This document shows positions 27,127 through 38,107 of a stretch of 64,000 nt of DNA, piece after piece. The notes beneath the pieces were generated by a model that did no database searches, was not told the origin of the DNA, and saw nothing but the letters and a program-made list of their open reading frames with translations. The first letter of the stretch is position 1. Each line of letters begins with the position of its first letter. Position numbers and translations under genes: made by a program. The DNA is from Tetragonia tetragonoides (taxonomy: Eukaryota > Streptophyta > Magnoliopsida > Caryophyllales > Aizoaceae), in assembly GCA_038025085.1 (NCBI GenBank), contig CM076148.1, positions 2,978,501-3,042,500 on the forward strand, written 5' to 3'.

Positions 27127-29862
27127 ATGGCTGCAACTAATTTTTTTACAGGTACCACTTTATTCCTTGCTAAAACGACAGTCATATGCAAAAAGAGTGT
27201 AACAAGATCATCAGCTAACATAAATAGCTTAGCAGCTATTTACCCCAGTTCTAAGCAAGTTATTACTACAAAGGATGAAAACCAGATTCAGCCTATAGAC
27301 TCAGTAAATGTGAACTCCGTCATAGATCATATCACTGCTATGACCCTACAAGTAAGACTTTATCCGTTCTCCTTAGGTTAAATTTTAGTTCCGTTTAGTT
27401 CTGTTCATGTGGAACTTACAACTTAGATAATTAATTATTTATTTCAAAGTATATTATTCATGCTGATGATACTTATTTATGTCACTATAGAACTATTTCA
27501 AAGCATACTTTAAGATGAGTCCAATCTTGAATATGTTTGAACGAGTTTTAAAATGATTAAGAATTAAGTTAGAAAAATCAGTTCAGTTTTTTATTTCTTG
27601 TTGAAACAAATGGAGCCTACGTACATCTATTTGACGGGTATAGATGATATTCAGCTTCCATTATATTGCAGAATGAAAATCTACATATTGGGAAAGCTTA
27701 AGCAAATAATCTGGAGTAAAGCAAAAGAGTATGATGAAGTAGACGAGTTGATTATGATCGAAGTCATTCAGAGATTAGGCCTTGAATATTACTTCCATGA
27801 AAATATCCATGAAGCCCTAGAAAGACATTATGCAAACTGTAGCACTTTGGAAAATTATGGTGACAACGATCTTTATAAAGTTGCTCTTCGCTTTCGGCTA
27901 TTGAGGCAAGGAGGGTATAATGCACCGGTCGGTGAGTTTACTTCCTCTTCATCTTTCCTTTTGCTTCGTCAATCTACTCCAAGTTAGTTATGATTTGGGT
28001 GCGTTCTTTACAACTTACACGGTCAGTTTAGTTTAGGTGTTAATTCACTGATTTCAAATTCAGTTAAATGATGTTCAGTTCACTGTTGCTGAGTTCAGAA
28101 ACATAATTTTTTGTCTCACATATCAAGTTGTGTTCAATTTAGTTCAGGGGTATCCATTTTATCTCAGTGATGTTTAGTTCAATGATGTTGAATTCAGTTC
28201 GGTTCAGTTCTAGTAAGTTCAGCGCCATAAAAGGCACTCTTTGTGTTGTCTAATTTGGTATTCACATGGGGAAAGTTTGTGGATTGTAATTGGTTTATAA
28301 GTTGACTTCGTTCATATATACATCTACTATGAACAAGGTCTTCGCTTTTTGAGCTTTTTGAGTTTATTAAGTGACCCTTTCTATGTACCTAGGGTGCGTA
28401 CGTTCTGAATTCAGTTCAGTCTAGTTTAGATCAGTATATCTCATTCTCTCTATTAGTAGACTTTTCTAATGACTTTTTAATTTGTTGGTTTCATTATTCA
28501 CTACTAAAATTTAATCAGACAGCTTACACTTCTGTTTTTGTAATGATATCAAACAGAGATTTTCAACAATTTCAAGAACAATGATGGGAAGTTCAAACAA
28601 GAACTTTTCAAAGATGTAAAAGGGATGCTTAGCCTACTTGAAGCTTCTTTGTTGAGAATTCAAGGGGGAGATATAATGGATGAAGCTGGTGAATTTTGCA
28701 CGCATCTCCTACAAGCCTCCTTGATGAACAATACCGAACAACCGAGGGCTAGAATAATCGAAAACACGCTAAGGAATTTCTTCCATAAATGCATACCCAT
28801 GCAGGTTTTTGCCACAAGTTATTTTCACAATTTTGAAGTTCCTGAAGAGTGTCTTCATGACTTTCGTGACATGAAAGGTTGGATGAGCGGCATACAAGAT
28901 CTAGCGAGATTTGATTTCCACATGAATCAAATATCGCAGAAAAAGGAATTACAAGAAATTTCCAGGTACATAAGTTGAATTTACAAAGAAACAAAGTCAT
29001 ACTACATCCTACCAAAAAAAAAAAGAAGTCATACTACCGATGGAATTCATTGATGCTCTGTTTGATTCAACTTAATTTTACTTAAATTCAGTTCAGTTCA
29101 GTCTAGTTCAGTTCATAAACTTTATCATTCATATAAATTTTTATTCCGATATAAATTTCATGATCAAAGCTATGTCATCGGAAAGATATCAAAGCATACT
29201 TTCAAATGAGTCCAATATTTACTATGTTTGCACGAATTTTAAATGGTTAACGGTCAAGTTAAATAAATCGATTCAGTTCACATCAGTTCAGTTCACATCA
29301 GTTTTATCCAAGTGAATCAAACGGAGCCTGAATGACAATATATAGGATCTTGTTGTTTACATTTACCTTATCAAACAACCAATAATCAAAATACATATAC
29401 ATTACTATTAGAGAGTGGAGTACATGTTGTTTCGTGGCAGATCATATAAGAATAACTCTATTGACGTACTCTTCATAAAAAACGTGACATTGGCATCGAT
29501 CATGGCTAATATCTTGTCCATCTAAAGATAGCTAGTCTTGAGGGCGAGCCATATGGATAATCTAATTAGCAACATGTTTGTATGGATTTGTAGATGGGGT
29601 GAAGAACTAAATTCATCTAAGCAATTGGGATTTGCAAGGATTGATCCAATCAAGTGGTATGTGTGGTCCTGGGGAATTCTCCCAGAACCAAATATGGCAG
29701 TGGAACGGATACAGCTCGCAAAATCCGTATCCTTTATTTACATCATTGATGATATATTTGATGTTTATGGGACACCAACCGAGCTCTCTCTCTTCACTGA
29801 AGCTATTAGTAGGTATGAAAATCAACAACAAATCGAAATTCTTTTCATTTTCATTATGTTAA

Positions 29863-29939
<77 letters not shown>

Positions 29940-31023
29940 CTCCCGGCCCTATACCTAATATAAGTTGATTTCCTTCCATTATCTTTCTATGACAATTATA
30001 TAGATGGGATCATGAAGATATGTATCAATTGCCAGATTACATGAAGGTGTGCTTCAAGGCCCTCCATGAAATGGTAAATGATATCAGCCAAATAGTTGAC
30101 TTCAAGTATGGATGGAACCCCAAAGATTCTTTACGGAAATTGGTATGTTGATATGAAATATTTTAAACGCGTTTGGCAAATTCCCCCACCCTCATTTCCC
30201 CGATTCACTTCCCTTCCCTTTTTTAAAAAACTAACAAATACGGAGATTTTTATTTCACCGGCATTTTGCCTCCCCTCTCCTCCATTCTCCAACTCTGTAA
30301 CAAGCTTTAAGTAAACTCAACAAAATCTATTAGTTTGAGCAATTAATCAACAACAAGGTTTGATGTGTTTATTACAGTGGGCAGATTTGTGCAAATCATT
30401 CCTCACCGAAGCAAATTGGGCAGCTTCTGACCAGTTGCCTTGCACCTCAGAATATCTTAAGAATGGCATAACTAGCTCTGGAGTCCATGTGTTTCTTGGA
30501 CACGCTTTCTTTCTTTTGGATGGAAAAAAGAGCAAGAGTGAGCAATTCTTGAACAATCTACCTTCTATCATGACTTCAACAGCCACTATTGCTCGTCTTT
30601 CGAACGACATAGGACGTCACAGGGTACATTAGTTGATAAGTACATTATAGAGTAGATCTTTTATTTGTAAAATTCTCCTATTTTTTTGACATGGACTTAA
30701 AAACATAAGTTTTGCAGGTTAAGGATCGAGATGGACACGATATGTCATATATAGATTGCTATATGAATGAATATGAAGTTAACTCCGAAGAAATCGCAAT
30801 ACAACATGTGAGTCGAATGATTTCAAATACATGGAAGGACCTCAATGAGGAACAATTGTCGCAAGCATCACCATTGTCAACAAAGTTTAACGTGGTTTGC
30901 ATGAACTTTGCAAGGATGGTTCCCATTATGTATGGTAGGGATGAGTTTCATCGTGAGTATCTTCGGAGCTTCAAGAAGCACCTCGGGTCTTTGCTCAATG
31001 ACGGTTTTATAATGAGGAGCTAA
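27127..31023 (+). CDS. Terpene synthase TPS-1 (TPS-g type), seven exons
   Basis: Class I terpene synthases ionise prenyl diphosphates with Mg2+. TPS-g members usually give acyclic alcohols such as linalool or nerolidol. Exons: 27127-27351, 27655-27931, 28557-28965, 29594-29812, 30004-30142, 30378-30623, 30718-31023. Together they encode 606 residues. Visible motifs: [11 protein letters not shown] (exon 2), FARIDPIKWYVW (exon 4, TPS-g-like), DDIFD (about residues 356-360), WADLCKSFLTEANW (exon 6) and NDIGRHRVK in place of the NSE/DTE motif. The RRX8W motif is absent, as in TPS-g. Exon 1 is Ser/Thr-rich and may be a plastid transit peptide. Exon 2 is open only from the acceptor at 27654. The acceptor homologous to TPS-2's (27671) runs into a stop. 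Introns hold MITEs and a TA repeat. Possibly functional, but splicing is uncertain. Confidence 0.8.
27388..27617. mobile_element. MITE filling TPS-1 intron 1
   Basis: The left end TTCCGTTTAGTTCTGTTC and right end TTGAAACAAATGGAGCC are partly complementary. The right half (AGTCCAATCTTGAATATGTT to AATCAGTTCAG) matches the MITE at 29054-29337 in intron 3 (AGTCCAATATTTACTATGTT). It lies 37 bases before the shifted exon 2 acceptor, so it may have altered splicing. Ends are approximate. Confidence 0.5.
27997..28239. mobile_element. GGGTGCGTT-family MITE in TPS-1 intron 2
   Basis: It starts GGGTGCGTTCTTTACAAC, ends near AAAGGCACTC, has TTT on both sides, and is filled with GTTCAG/TTCAGTT words. It belongs with the elements at 4311-4970 and 55420-55677. 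A further fragment of the same type (GGGTGCGTACGTTCTGAATTC) lies at about 28392-28440 in the same intron. Confidence 0.6.
29054..29337. mobile_element. MITE in TPS-1 intron 3
   Basis: The terminal inverted repeats GCTCTGTTTGATTCA and TGAATCAAACGGAGC enclose about 285 bases with TTCAGTTCAG words. The ends resemble PIF/Harbinger-type MITEs. No clear target duplication. Confidence 0.6.
29864..29938. repeat. TA microsatellite in TPS-1 intron 4
   Basis: A pure TA run of about 75 bases lies between exons 4 and 5. The isoleucine-tyrosine reading frame through it is an artefact. Confidence 0.95.
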
Positions 31024-31853
31024 TCATATACTCCATCGAATAAGCCTTGTATTTTTTCATTATTATTAACTACGGAAAACTAAATTCCATAGCTAATTAG
31101 CTGAGGGAAAAATTCCACAACTGATTCTACTATGAAATTTTTCGTAGCTGCGGAATTAGAATTTCCGGAGCTACATCTTGATTTATTTTTTTTTTAGTGT
31201 ATGTTTTTCCTTTCTATGTAATTTATAAGTAAAGTGGATTGTAAACTATAGATTATTATAAACAAATAAACATACAAGCTATAGGCAACATTTTTAATCT
31301 TGGGAATTAAATGAATTACAATTAGACTAATTATTGATGTCACAACTAGACTTATTAGATTATATGCATTTCTCATACGTCTTTCAAGAACAATAAAAAG
31401 AATTAAACACGTACTCAATTATACACGTACTCAATTATACGCTCAATGGAAGCTTTAATATATAAATAAACTAGGCGGATCCAAATTTTTCCTTTTATTT
31501 TTTTAAAACTTTGGTTCTAAACTTAACTTCTTAAATCCTTAGCGCCTCCAAAATGTCTCTTTTTCAAGTATATATGCAAGATTACCCTCTAAAAATAAAG
31601 AGGATATTTCCAATAAACATTAACATATAATTTACATGACCTACAATATCAATCAACAACTTCACATGCTGAAAAGAAGCACAGAAGGATTTTTTTTTTT
31701 TTTTTTTTTTTTTGATAAGAGTAAGCACATGAGATTTAATATAATGAAAACTAACAATCATCACATCATAATGATGCATAATTATGTAAATTGGGTCGAT
31801 CGATCGAGTACTGTTTTGCGAGGGTTACATACGTACAGTAGCATGACAACTAC
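31024..31853. other. TPS-1 3' flank, with possible CACTA-type terminal subrepeats
   Basis: No gene is seen. Between about 31070 and 31200, imperfect inverted words (GTAGCTGCGGAATT, TTTCCGGAGCTAC, ACGGAAAACTAAATTCC) end in TTTTTTTTTAGTGT. On the minus strand this reads ACACTAAAAAAAAA, like the edge of a CACTA transposon. Only one end is visible. A 23-base T run at about 31690 lies close to the Tourist MITE. Confidence 0.3.
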
Positions 31854-31856
31854 TTA

Positions 31857-32156
31857 GGTGGTGTTTATTTGCTTGCAATCAAATGCTTGCAATGCAATTA
31901 TTTTATAGGGTAGATGTGAGGTGGAAAATAAAGGAGGGGGAGGAAGGAAATGATAAAAGTAAGGTTGATTACATAATTCAAAGTAATCAACATTACATGG
32001 GAAAAGTTGAGTAATAATTGTGATTACATTGAATAATGATGCAATCAACCCTACTTTTCCCATCCCGTCCTCCCACTTATTCACTTTTCACCCCACATTT
32101 ACTCTACAAAATAATTGCATTGCATTACATTTGATTGCAAGCAAGTAAACGATGCC
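31857..32156. mobile_element. Tourist-like (PIF/Harbinger) MITE with TTA duplications
   Basis: Exactly 300 bases run from GGTGGTGTTTATTTGCTTGC to GCAAGCAAGTAAACGATGCC, flanked by TTA at 31854-31856 and 32157-32159. The TTA duplication and the GG...GTTTA-TTGC terminus are diagnostic of Tourist MITEs. It marks the left edge of unit 3. The sister copy is at 17864-18162. Confidence 0.88.
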
Positions 32157-32192
32157 TTAGTGGAAAAGAAGAGGGAGGTGGAGTTTAATAAG

Positions 32193-33059
32193 TGTTGGAG
32201 AAATTTGCGCAGCGTATATGTGGAGCAATAAAACACAACTTAAAAGATAAAATAGAAACACGATATTTTTAACGTGGTTCGGCCCCTCTGGCCTACATCC
32301 ACGACCCTCTTATAGGGCAACATCCACTAACTCATCAACAAGTACAAGTTTTGCACGGTAAGCTTGCAAACCCTCACACATACAAGTTTTGGACGGACAA
32401 ACCTGCAAACCCTCATCTATAGACTATAATGTAAATCACCCTACAAACCCGAGACCCTCTCTCAAGAGTTACAAGAAATGGTTACACAACACACACTCAT
32501 CTAATTAGGTGGATCACGTCTCTCCCTAATTAGGATCTCACTCGATCCGACATATTTCATACTCCGTGTTTGGACTACCCTACAAGTAAGACCGAGGACT
32601 TTCTCCAATAAAGGACTACAACGAATAGCCACTCACTTCCCCCTCACACTACATGTGTCTACATACATTATGGGATATGAAATGTGGGATATCCGATACA
32701 CTACACAAAACTTACACCTCTATTTGTAGAGGCCTCTTTAGACTCTGTCTAGAGAGTTAAAAACGTTCAAACAACTATCGAGTTTAATGTTGTAACTCCT
32801 GAGCTCCCAAAATTGTTGCTGAACTTGAATGCCCTTTTACTTGATCTTCAATCACATATTAATGTCAACCTCCCTTACATTGTGATAACATCTAATAGTA
32901 TTATTATGCATCAAGTTCCCACGGTTACAAAACTCCATACTTTACTTTAGGCAGTTTTCCATCTTTTCGTTTTCTCCTCTTTTTCCTTTCTCACTCACTT
33001 AATTGTTCTTTCATCATTAATTGTGGTAGCTCACACATAATTGGGACATTATCCCAATA
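32193..33059. mobile_element. Solo LTR with ATAAG target duplication, unit 3 copy
   Basis: TGTTGGAGAAATTTG to ATTATCCCAATA, flanked by ATAAG at 32188-32192 and 33060-33064. It is the duplicate of 18197-19084. Its terminal CA has changed to TA, and it lacks the 28-base internal repeat of the unit 2 copy. Confidence 0.85.
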
Positions 33060-33156
33060 ATAAGTTAGCTACCGATTATTTGGCCGGGGGGCAATAATTC
33101 AATGCCATTATTCGTCAACATGCATGAGTACATGATACAAATGTTGTGGTTACAAT

Positions 33157-33539
33157 CTCCGTTGCACCGATACTTCTCAAAGGTGCAGTATCCCGTATCC
33201 GATACTTCTAGGATACTGATACTTGTAGGATACTTGTCCGATACTTGAGAATACTTAATCGGTAATTTTTAGACATGTTTACATAGCTTATTTATTTTTC
33301 ATCTTAAAAATTGCAAACTACACCTACGAAAAGATGTTTGAATTGTTTTCATTTTAATTTCCTTAGTTATTTTCATAATATAAAAATTTAGTGCCTATAT
33401 TTCTGAGAAAAAGAATTATTTTTATATATTATATTGTTTAATCATTACACGTATCCGTATCCTACTTTTCTAGAGATGCAGTATCCCGTATCCGTATCCG
33501 TACCCGTCTCCGCACCCGTATCCGTATCCGTGCAACCTA
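33157..33539. mobile_element. Mutator-like MITE with 9-bp target duplication
   Basis: A 383-base insertion is flanked by GGTTACAAT at 33148-33156 and 33540-33548. Its ends, CTCCGTTGCACCGATAC and GTATCCGTGCAACCTA, are complementary over about 13 bases. Units 2 and 4 show the uninterrupted site. A 9-base duplication points to the Mutator superfamily. The right arm contains a CCGTAT / CCGTAC hexamer array (33486-33530). Confidence 0.8.
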
Positions 33540-33756
33540 GGTTACAATTCACCGTCTTTTATTTTTCGATATATTGTATGGAACACGATTTAGTCCTGCT
33601 AATCAAAATTAAATGAAGTGATTACAATTCACCTATGGCCTATGGCATGTGAAAATGTCTAGCTAATTGTTTTTATTCACGATACGTCTAATAAGCCTAA
33701 CTTTTTATGTGAAAATGTCTAGCTAATTGTTTTTATGCACGATCTGATAAGTGATA

Positions 33757-34010
33757 CTACTTCCGTTTCATAACAATAACAATATTTATTTTTGGCATAT
33801 AGATTAATGTACTCTCTTTTTGGTTGAAACATTCTTATTATACCCTTTGATTAATGAGGAAGTGGGGTAGATGAAAGGGAATAAAGTCATAAAAAGGGGG
33901 GGATATAATAGTAGATTCCATCAAAAAAGTTTACTAAAGTAAGAAATGTTGTTTTTTCTATGAAACATCCATTTTAGATATATGTTGTTATTGTTGTGAA
34001 ATAGAGGTAG
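33757..34010. mobile_element. Stowaway MITE
   Basis: About 254 bases run from CTACTTCCGTTTCATAACAA to TTGTGAAATAGAGGTAG. TA lies at both borders (33755-33756, 34011-34012), and the ends are inverted repeats. The sister site in unit 2 (about 19393) reads GTGATATATGTCTAATT without the insertion, so the TA duplication is confirmed by comparison. Confidence 0.85.
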
Positions 34011-34103
34011 TATATGTCTAATTAGTCTAACTTTTATGTGAAATGCTGTCTAGCTATTTGTTTTAAATCACGATCAAGATAAATGTCTAATATACTAGTC
34101 TTA

Positions 34104-34417
34104 TTTCCGTGAAGACCCTTCTACGTGGAATCCTCACTACTATTTAATCCTTCAATGTCGAAGCCTCCTTGTTCGAGAGGATTGGGAGGTTCGTGTTTGT
34201 CATGTTTATCATGAAGCAAATCAAGTAGCAGACTGGATGGCCAACTTTAGCTTTGATAGTACTAGTTCATTCTCTTCTTTTTCAACCCCACCTGTGGGAC
34301 TGAATGCTTTGTTGTTTGCAGACAATGTTAGGGGCTCTATGCCTCGTAATATTACAATAGCTTAATAAAGGTTTTTAAGGGCTTTCATGCCCTCCATTGC
34401 AACAAAAAAAAAAAAAA
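34104..34417 (+). mobile_element. 3' end of a LINE (RNase H tail), strongly truncated
   Basis: A short insertion ending in a run of A is bracketed by ATACTAGTCTTA (34092-34103 and 34418-34429). It encodes the end of a LINE RNase H domain, with DWEVRVCHVYHEANQVADWMA and a natural stop after NITIA. The target is empty in unit 2 (about 19465). This is another 5'-truncated copy, distinct in sequence from 13881-17453. Confidence 0.85.
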
Positions 34418-35156
34418 ATACTAGTCTTAACTTTTATATGAAATAATGGATTAATGTCTAGCTAATTAATTGTTTGTATTCACGATCAGATGTACTCCTA
34501 TGTCTAAGTTTACTTTTGTGACGGTTTTTGCATGAGAGAAAGATAAACAATAAATCAAAAGTTCTTGGCCTAACAACGTACTACTATGGTGGAGGTTAAA
34601 ACGTATTTGGGCGGGGTTGGTTCAATAAAAGTAATTTTAAGTGCTTAAGGATACATATAAGACATCCTCAAAAGGCGACATATATCATGGTACCACCATG
34701 TCTCATTATGTAGGATCAGCACATTACATTTCGATGAATATAACTTCTTTTTTACCCCATTTTGCGCTCTATAAGGGCCTAGATGACTTCAATGTAGAAC
34801 ACTTAAATTCATATGAATACAGGTCAACAAATATTTTAATAAATTGAGACATTGAACAAATATATATAGATTTTTTCTTACTGTTGATGAAATAATACCC
34901 GTTGTGAGTTTTTTCAGTACACTATTTTCATTATAAAAACCTCGCAAGGTGCTCACATTTGTTAAGGTTATAGAATTGCTAATGTATATTACATGAAGTC
35001 AAAGTTAAACTCTAGATCGAAGGCGTTATCCTCTCAACCAATCTGATCATATATCAGATATGTATATTCTGGTTTAATTTATTCCTGTAAATAGGAAATA
35101 GGCTAATCCTGGTGTAACTTGTTCCTTTATTCTCGTGTATCAATTGCTAATACTCT

Positions 35157-35164
35157 TATAAATA
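35157..35164 (+). promoter_or_regulatory. TATA box of peptide copy 3
   Basis: TATAAATA in CTCTTATAAATAGATGCATA, conserved although the reading frame downstream is damaged. Confidence 0.6.
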
Positions 35165-35339
35165 GATGCATACCACACAAGTTTTGTCAAATAAGAATTC
35201 CTTAATTCACACATTCTTTTAACATTCATACCAATACCTCAAAAACTCCACCTCAATCGGTACACATTTCTTGATTAATAAATTAAAGCAAAAAGATCTA
35301 GCTTTGCCATTCATAAAAGTTTTTAAAGGTTTCATCACC

Positions 35340-35582
35340 ATGACTACTCGTACAACTTTGGTTATTCTAGTATTGATGTCATGTATGTTAGTGATGATCT
35401 TTGAGGGTGATGCAAGATTGGTTAGACTTGAAGGTCCATATGAACAGAAAAACGTTGAGGCTGCAGCCGCAGTTGTAAATGCTATTTGTGGAGAAAATTG
35501 TAATATAAAACCTAGCGGTCGTGTGAAGCAACCACATAAATCAAAGGTGGAGGTTCCCAATAGGGACAAAAACTTCAGATAA
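35340..35582 (+). pseudogene. Small secreted peptide precursor, copy 3 (frameshifted)
   Basis: The signal peptide is identical to copy 2, followed by RLVRLEGPYEQKNVEAAAAVV, the CGENC pair and SGRVKQPHKSKVEVPNRDK. The run of six A after GGGAC in copies 1 and 2 is five A here. The frame therefore changes after NRDK and stops at 35582, giving 80 residues in place of 89 and replacing the last ten. Two other changes (A to V, E to K) are seen against copy 2. If the active part is upstream of the shift, the product could still work. It is called a pseudogene with reserve. The TPS gene of this unit is also destroyed. Confidence 0.6.
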
Positions 35583-37545
35583 CCATGGAATTAAAGGATC
35601 TTCCCTAACTGAATATGTATTTTTATAAAATTATAATTGCGATCATACATTATATGAATGGATCGTTGTACTTAATAATGACATGCGTTAAATAAGCTTT
35701 TTTAAGGCTAATAAATAAGTTCGAATGACGAGTGTTGTATTTAAAAATTGGAGCTCAAATCAATGAATTTTAATTATGTGAATGTATTTCTTTCATAAAT
35801 CTTGTATTATTAAGGTTGTCGCATGCAATACTTGAGTTTTAGAGGGCATAATGACTACGATCTACACTATGGATGCATGGGAGTGGCCAGTGGGGCAGGT
35901 ACAATTGGATTTTGCCCCGCGTTTGCCCTAGTTGGGGCAGGGATGGGGGAGCACCATGTGGGGATGGTTTTGAAAATGCAAAATCATTGTGGGGTTGGAG
36001 TGGGTTGTTCTCCCCTTGGACACCTGTCGGATCCCCACCTCGCCTCATACCCGCCTATTGGACCCACCTCATACCTAGGGGTGACAATAAATTGAATTCG
36101 GAGTGGATTATGCTCAATATAAATCTCCTCAGTATAAACGGATTCTCAAATTACTTCTGAATCCAAATAATCTCCAATTAGGGAGGATCCCAAAACATCT
36201 GATTGTGATCTGTTTACTTCACTTAATTTATAAATATAATATGTTAAATAGATAATTGTTATTTCAACAAAATCACATATGGTTAATATATTAAGGATTT
36301 AAAATATACAAAAAAAAAAGGTGAACAAATATACTTAATTTTAACATATTAACGATTTAGTTTTTTTTTTTAGAAAATAATAAATATAAATCAAATATTT
36401 GAAGCGGATCCGGAGTCTGAATGTATCCTGGCGGATTTTACCTAACATTTGAATTTTTGTCGGAGTCGGAGTCTTTTAATCGAGCTCAATATATGTTTAT
36501 TTATTTCTCAATATATACGCAACAAAGAGATTTTTATTTCACCCGCGCATAATAAAATGTATTTTTGGTGCCTTATTTTTCGGCCACTTAGCCGAAAACA
36601 ATGGCCCAAATACTCACTCATAACTTCGGCCGAACCGAAATTATAAAAACAACCAAAATCTTTTTATTTAATTTGGGCCAATTAGAATTGATTAGGTCCA
36701 AAACCAAAACCCAATATTATTAAGCACTTTAAATATTTATGAGCCAAATTAATATTTTAAATTCAAATTTGCATTTTCTTTTTAAGAACTTATTATTCTA
36801 AAATGAATAAATAATACGGGGTATTACAATTTTACACTGAATTAATAATTTTTTTTGTGAGAATAACATAATGATTTTTTTGAACTTAACCTTTAACTAT
36901 TTAAAACTCATTTTCTGAACATATTCAATTTTAGATTCATTTTTAAAATTATGTTTTGAAATCTTTTCAATAACACAAGTATATATCATTGAAAATTTAC
37001 ATAAATTGAAGTGACCTGAATATAACTGAACTAAATTTAACACAAAAAGTTAAGCCGGAGAGAATGAAACCTTAGTCACGCGGCACCTCGCTTAACCCAA
37101 AAATCCATATAAGACCGCCTGAAGATGAGACCCCCTCAAACAAGGATAACATAAGCATATACTCCCCAAACCACGGCCAGGTACAGCCCCGTAGCCCACA
37201 AATAGGCCGCACACCTTGGCGGCTTAGCCACCTTACCTTAGTACGGTCGGGTTTAAACTTTAAACTGTGTTGGGCCGTGTTAGGTACATACGTAGTGTAT
37301 GTGCTAGCCTCGCTCAGTGTCATGTCTATTATTATAGTACTACAATTTCTATAATAAGTAGCCAGCGCAAATCTGACAACCTCCACGTTTTTCTTTAACA
37401 AAAAAAGTCCAGCGAACAAAAGAAAGGTATACTCCGATCCCGTATGGCATATTTTTGTAACTGAGAATTAATCCTTGCAGTTGCATTCACGTACGATGAC
37501 TATGAAATACACATGCATGTTTAATGTTGTAAGGATGGAAGATTA
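35583..37545. repeat. Conserved non-coding block after peptide copy 3
   Basis: The unit 3 copy of the block at 11489-13863 and 20658-23118. It is shorter: between about 36487 and 36560 the part holding the GC island is replaced by unrelated filler. The LTR-like terminus ACGGGGTATTACA is at about 36816-36828. It ends in GCATTCACGTACGATGACTA, the uninterrupted form of the LINE insertion site in unit 1. Confidence 0.6.
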
Positions 37546-37745
37546 CAGTACGATGACAACCAGTTAGTATTAAAGAAGAGGGAGGTGGGGTTTGAGTTAG
37601 CTACCCCCCAACCTTCAACAAGTTATGATTATTGGTGGTATTTTGGAAACCTATGTAGGCCGGTATCAAACACACAACCTTTGCGCAATATGATTGCGTG
37701 CAAATTAAATGCTCTACCAATTGAGTTAATAGGATACTACAGTAC
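37546..37745 (-). repeat. tRNA-like sequence, unit 3
   Basis: The copy of 26040-26225. The A-box-like word on the minus strand reads TAACTCAATTGGTAGAG (37728-37712). In this copy the stretch after it, TTGCACGCAATCATATTGCGCAA, includes four extra bases. Same reservations as for the unit 2 copy. Confidence 0.35.
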
Positions 37746-38107
37746 ATGAGATCATCTTACTTGATGGATCATATGCAATCTGCTTTAGGCAATCAATTGT
37801 ACCATTCTAATAGAAAAAGAAAGAAGGATAGATACTAGAGAAGTAAAACATGTTTTGAGTGGCAGTACTTTGGTTATAAAATTTTGGGTTATTAGTTTGG
37901 TTATACAACTAACCAATATGCAAGTTACAAAATATAATTTCTAGTGTCCCTTTATAAGGACCTCAAATCTTTCTGTGGATAATATAAAAGTGGGTTATTT
38001 TATATTGAAAGATTAAATGACCTTGAGCATGCAAATAAACTACTCCACTCTTTATTTATTAAATGACTTTGGATTAGAATCTTACTTATTTTATACGTGC
38101 TCACTTG

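Larger units (their letters stand above)
33640..34520. repeat. Diverged tandem repeats, unit 3 copy
   Basis: The same GTCTAGCTAATTGTTTT units as at 19275-19570, here split by a Stowaway MITE (33757-34010) and a LINE end (34104-34417). Confidence 0.7.

Noticed and set aside
37072..37419. 115-residue minus-strand frame in the conserved non-coding block of unit 3
   Set aside because: The corresponding sequence in units 1 and 2 has no equally long frame, and no domain is recognised.
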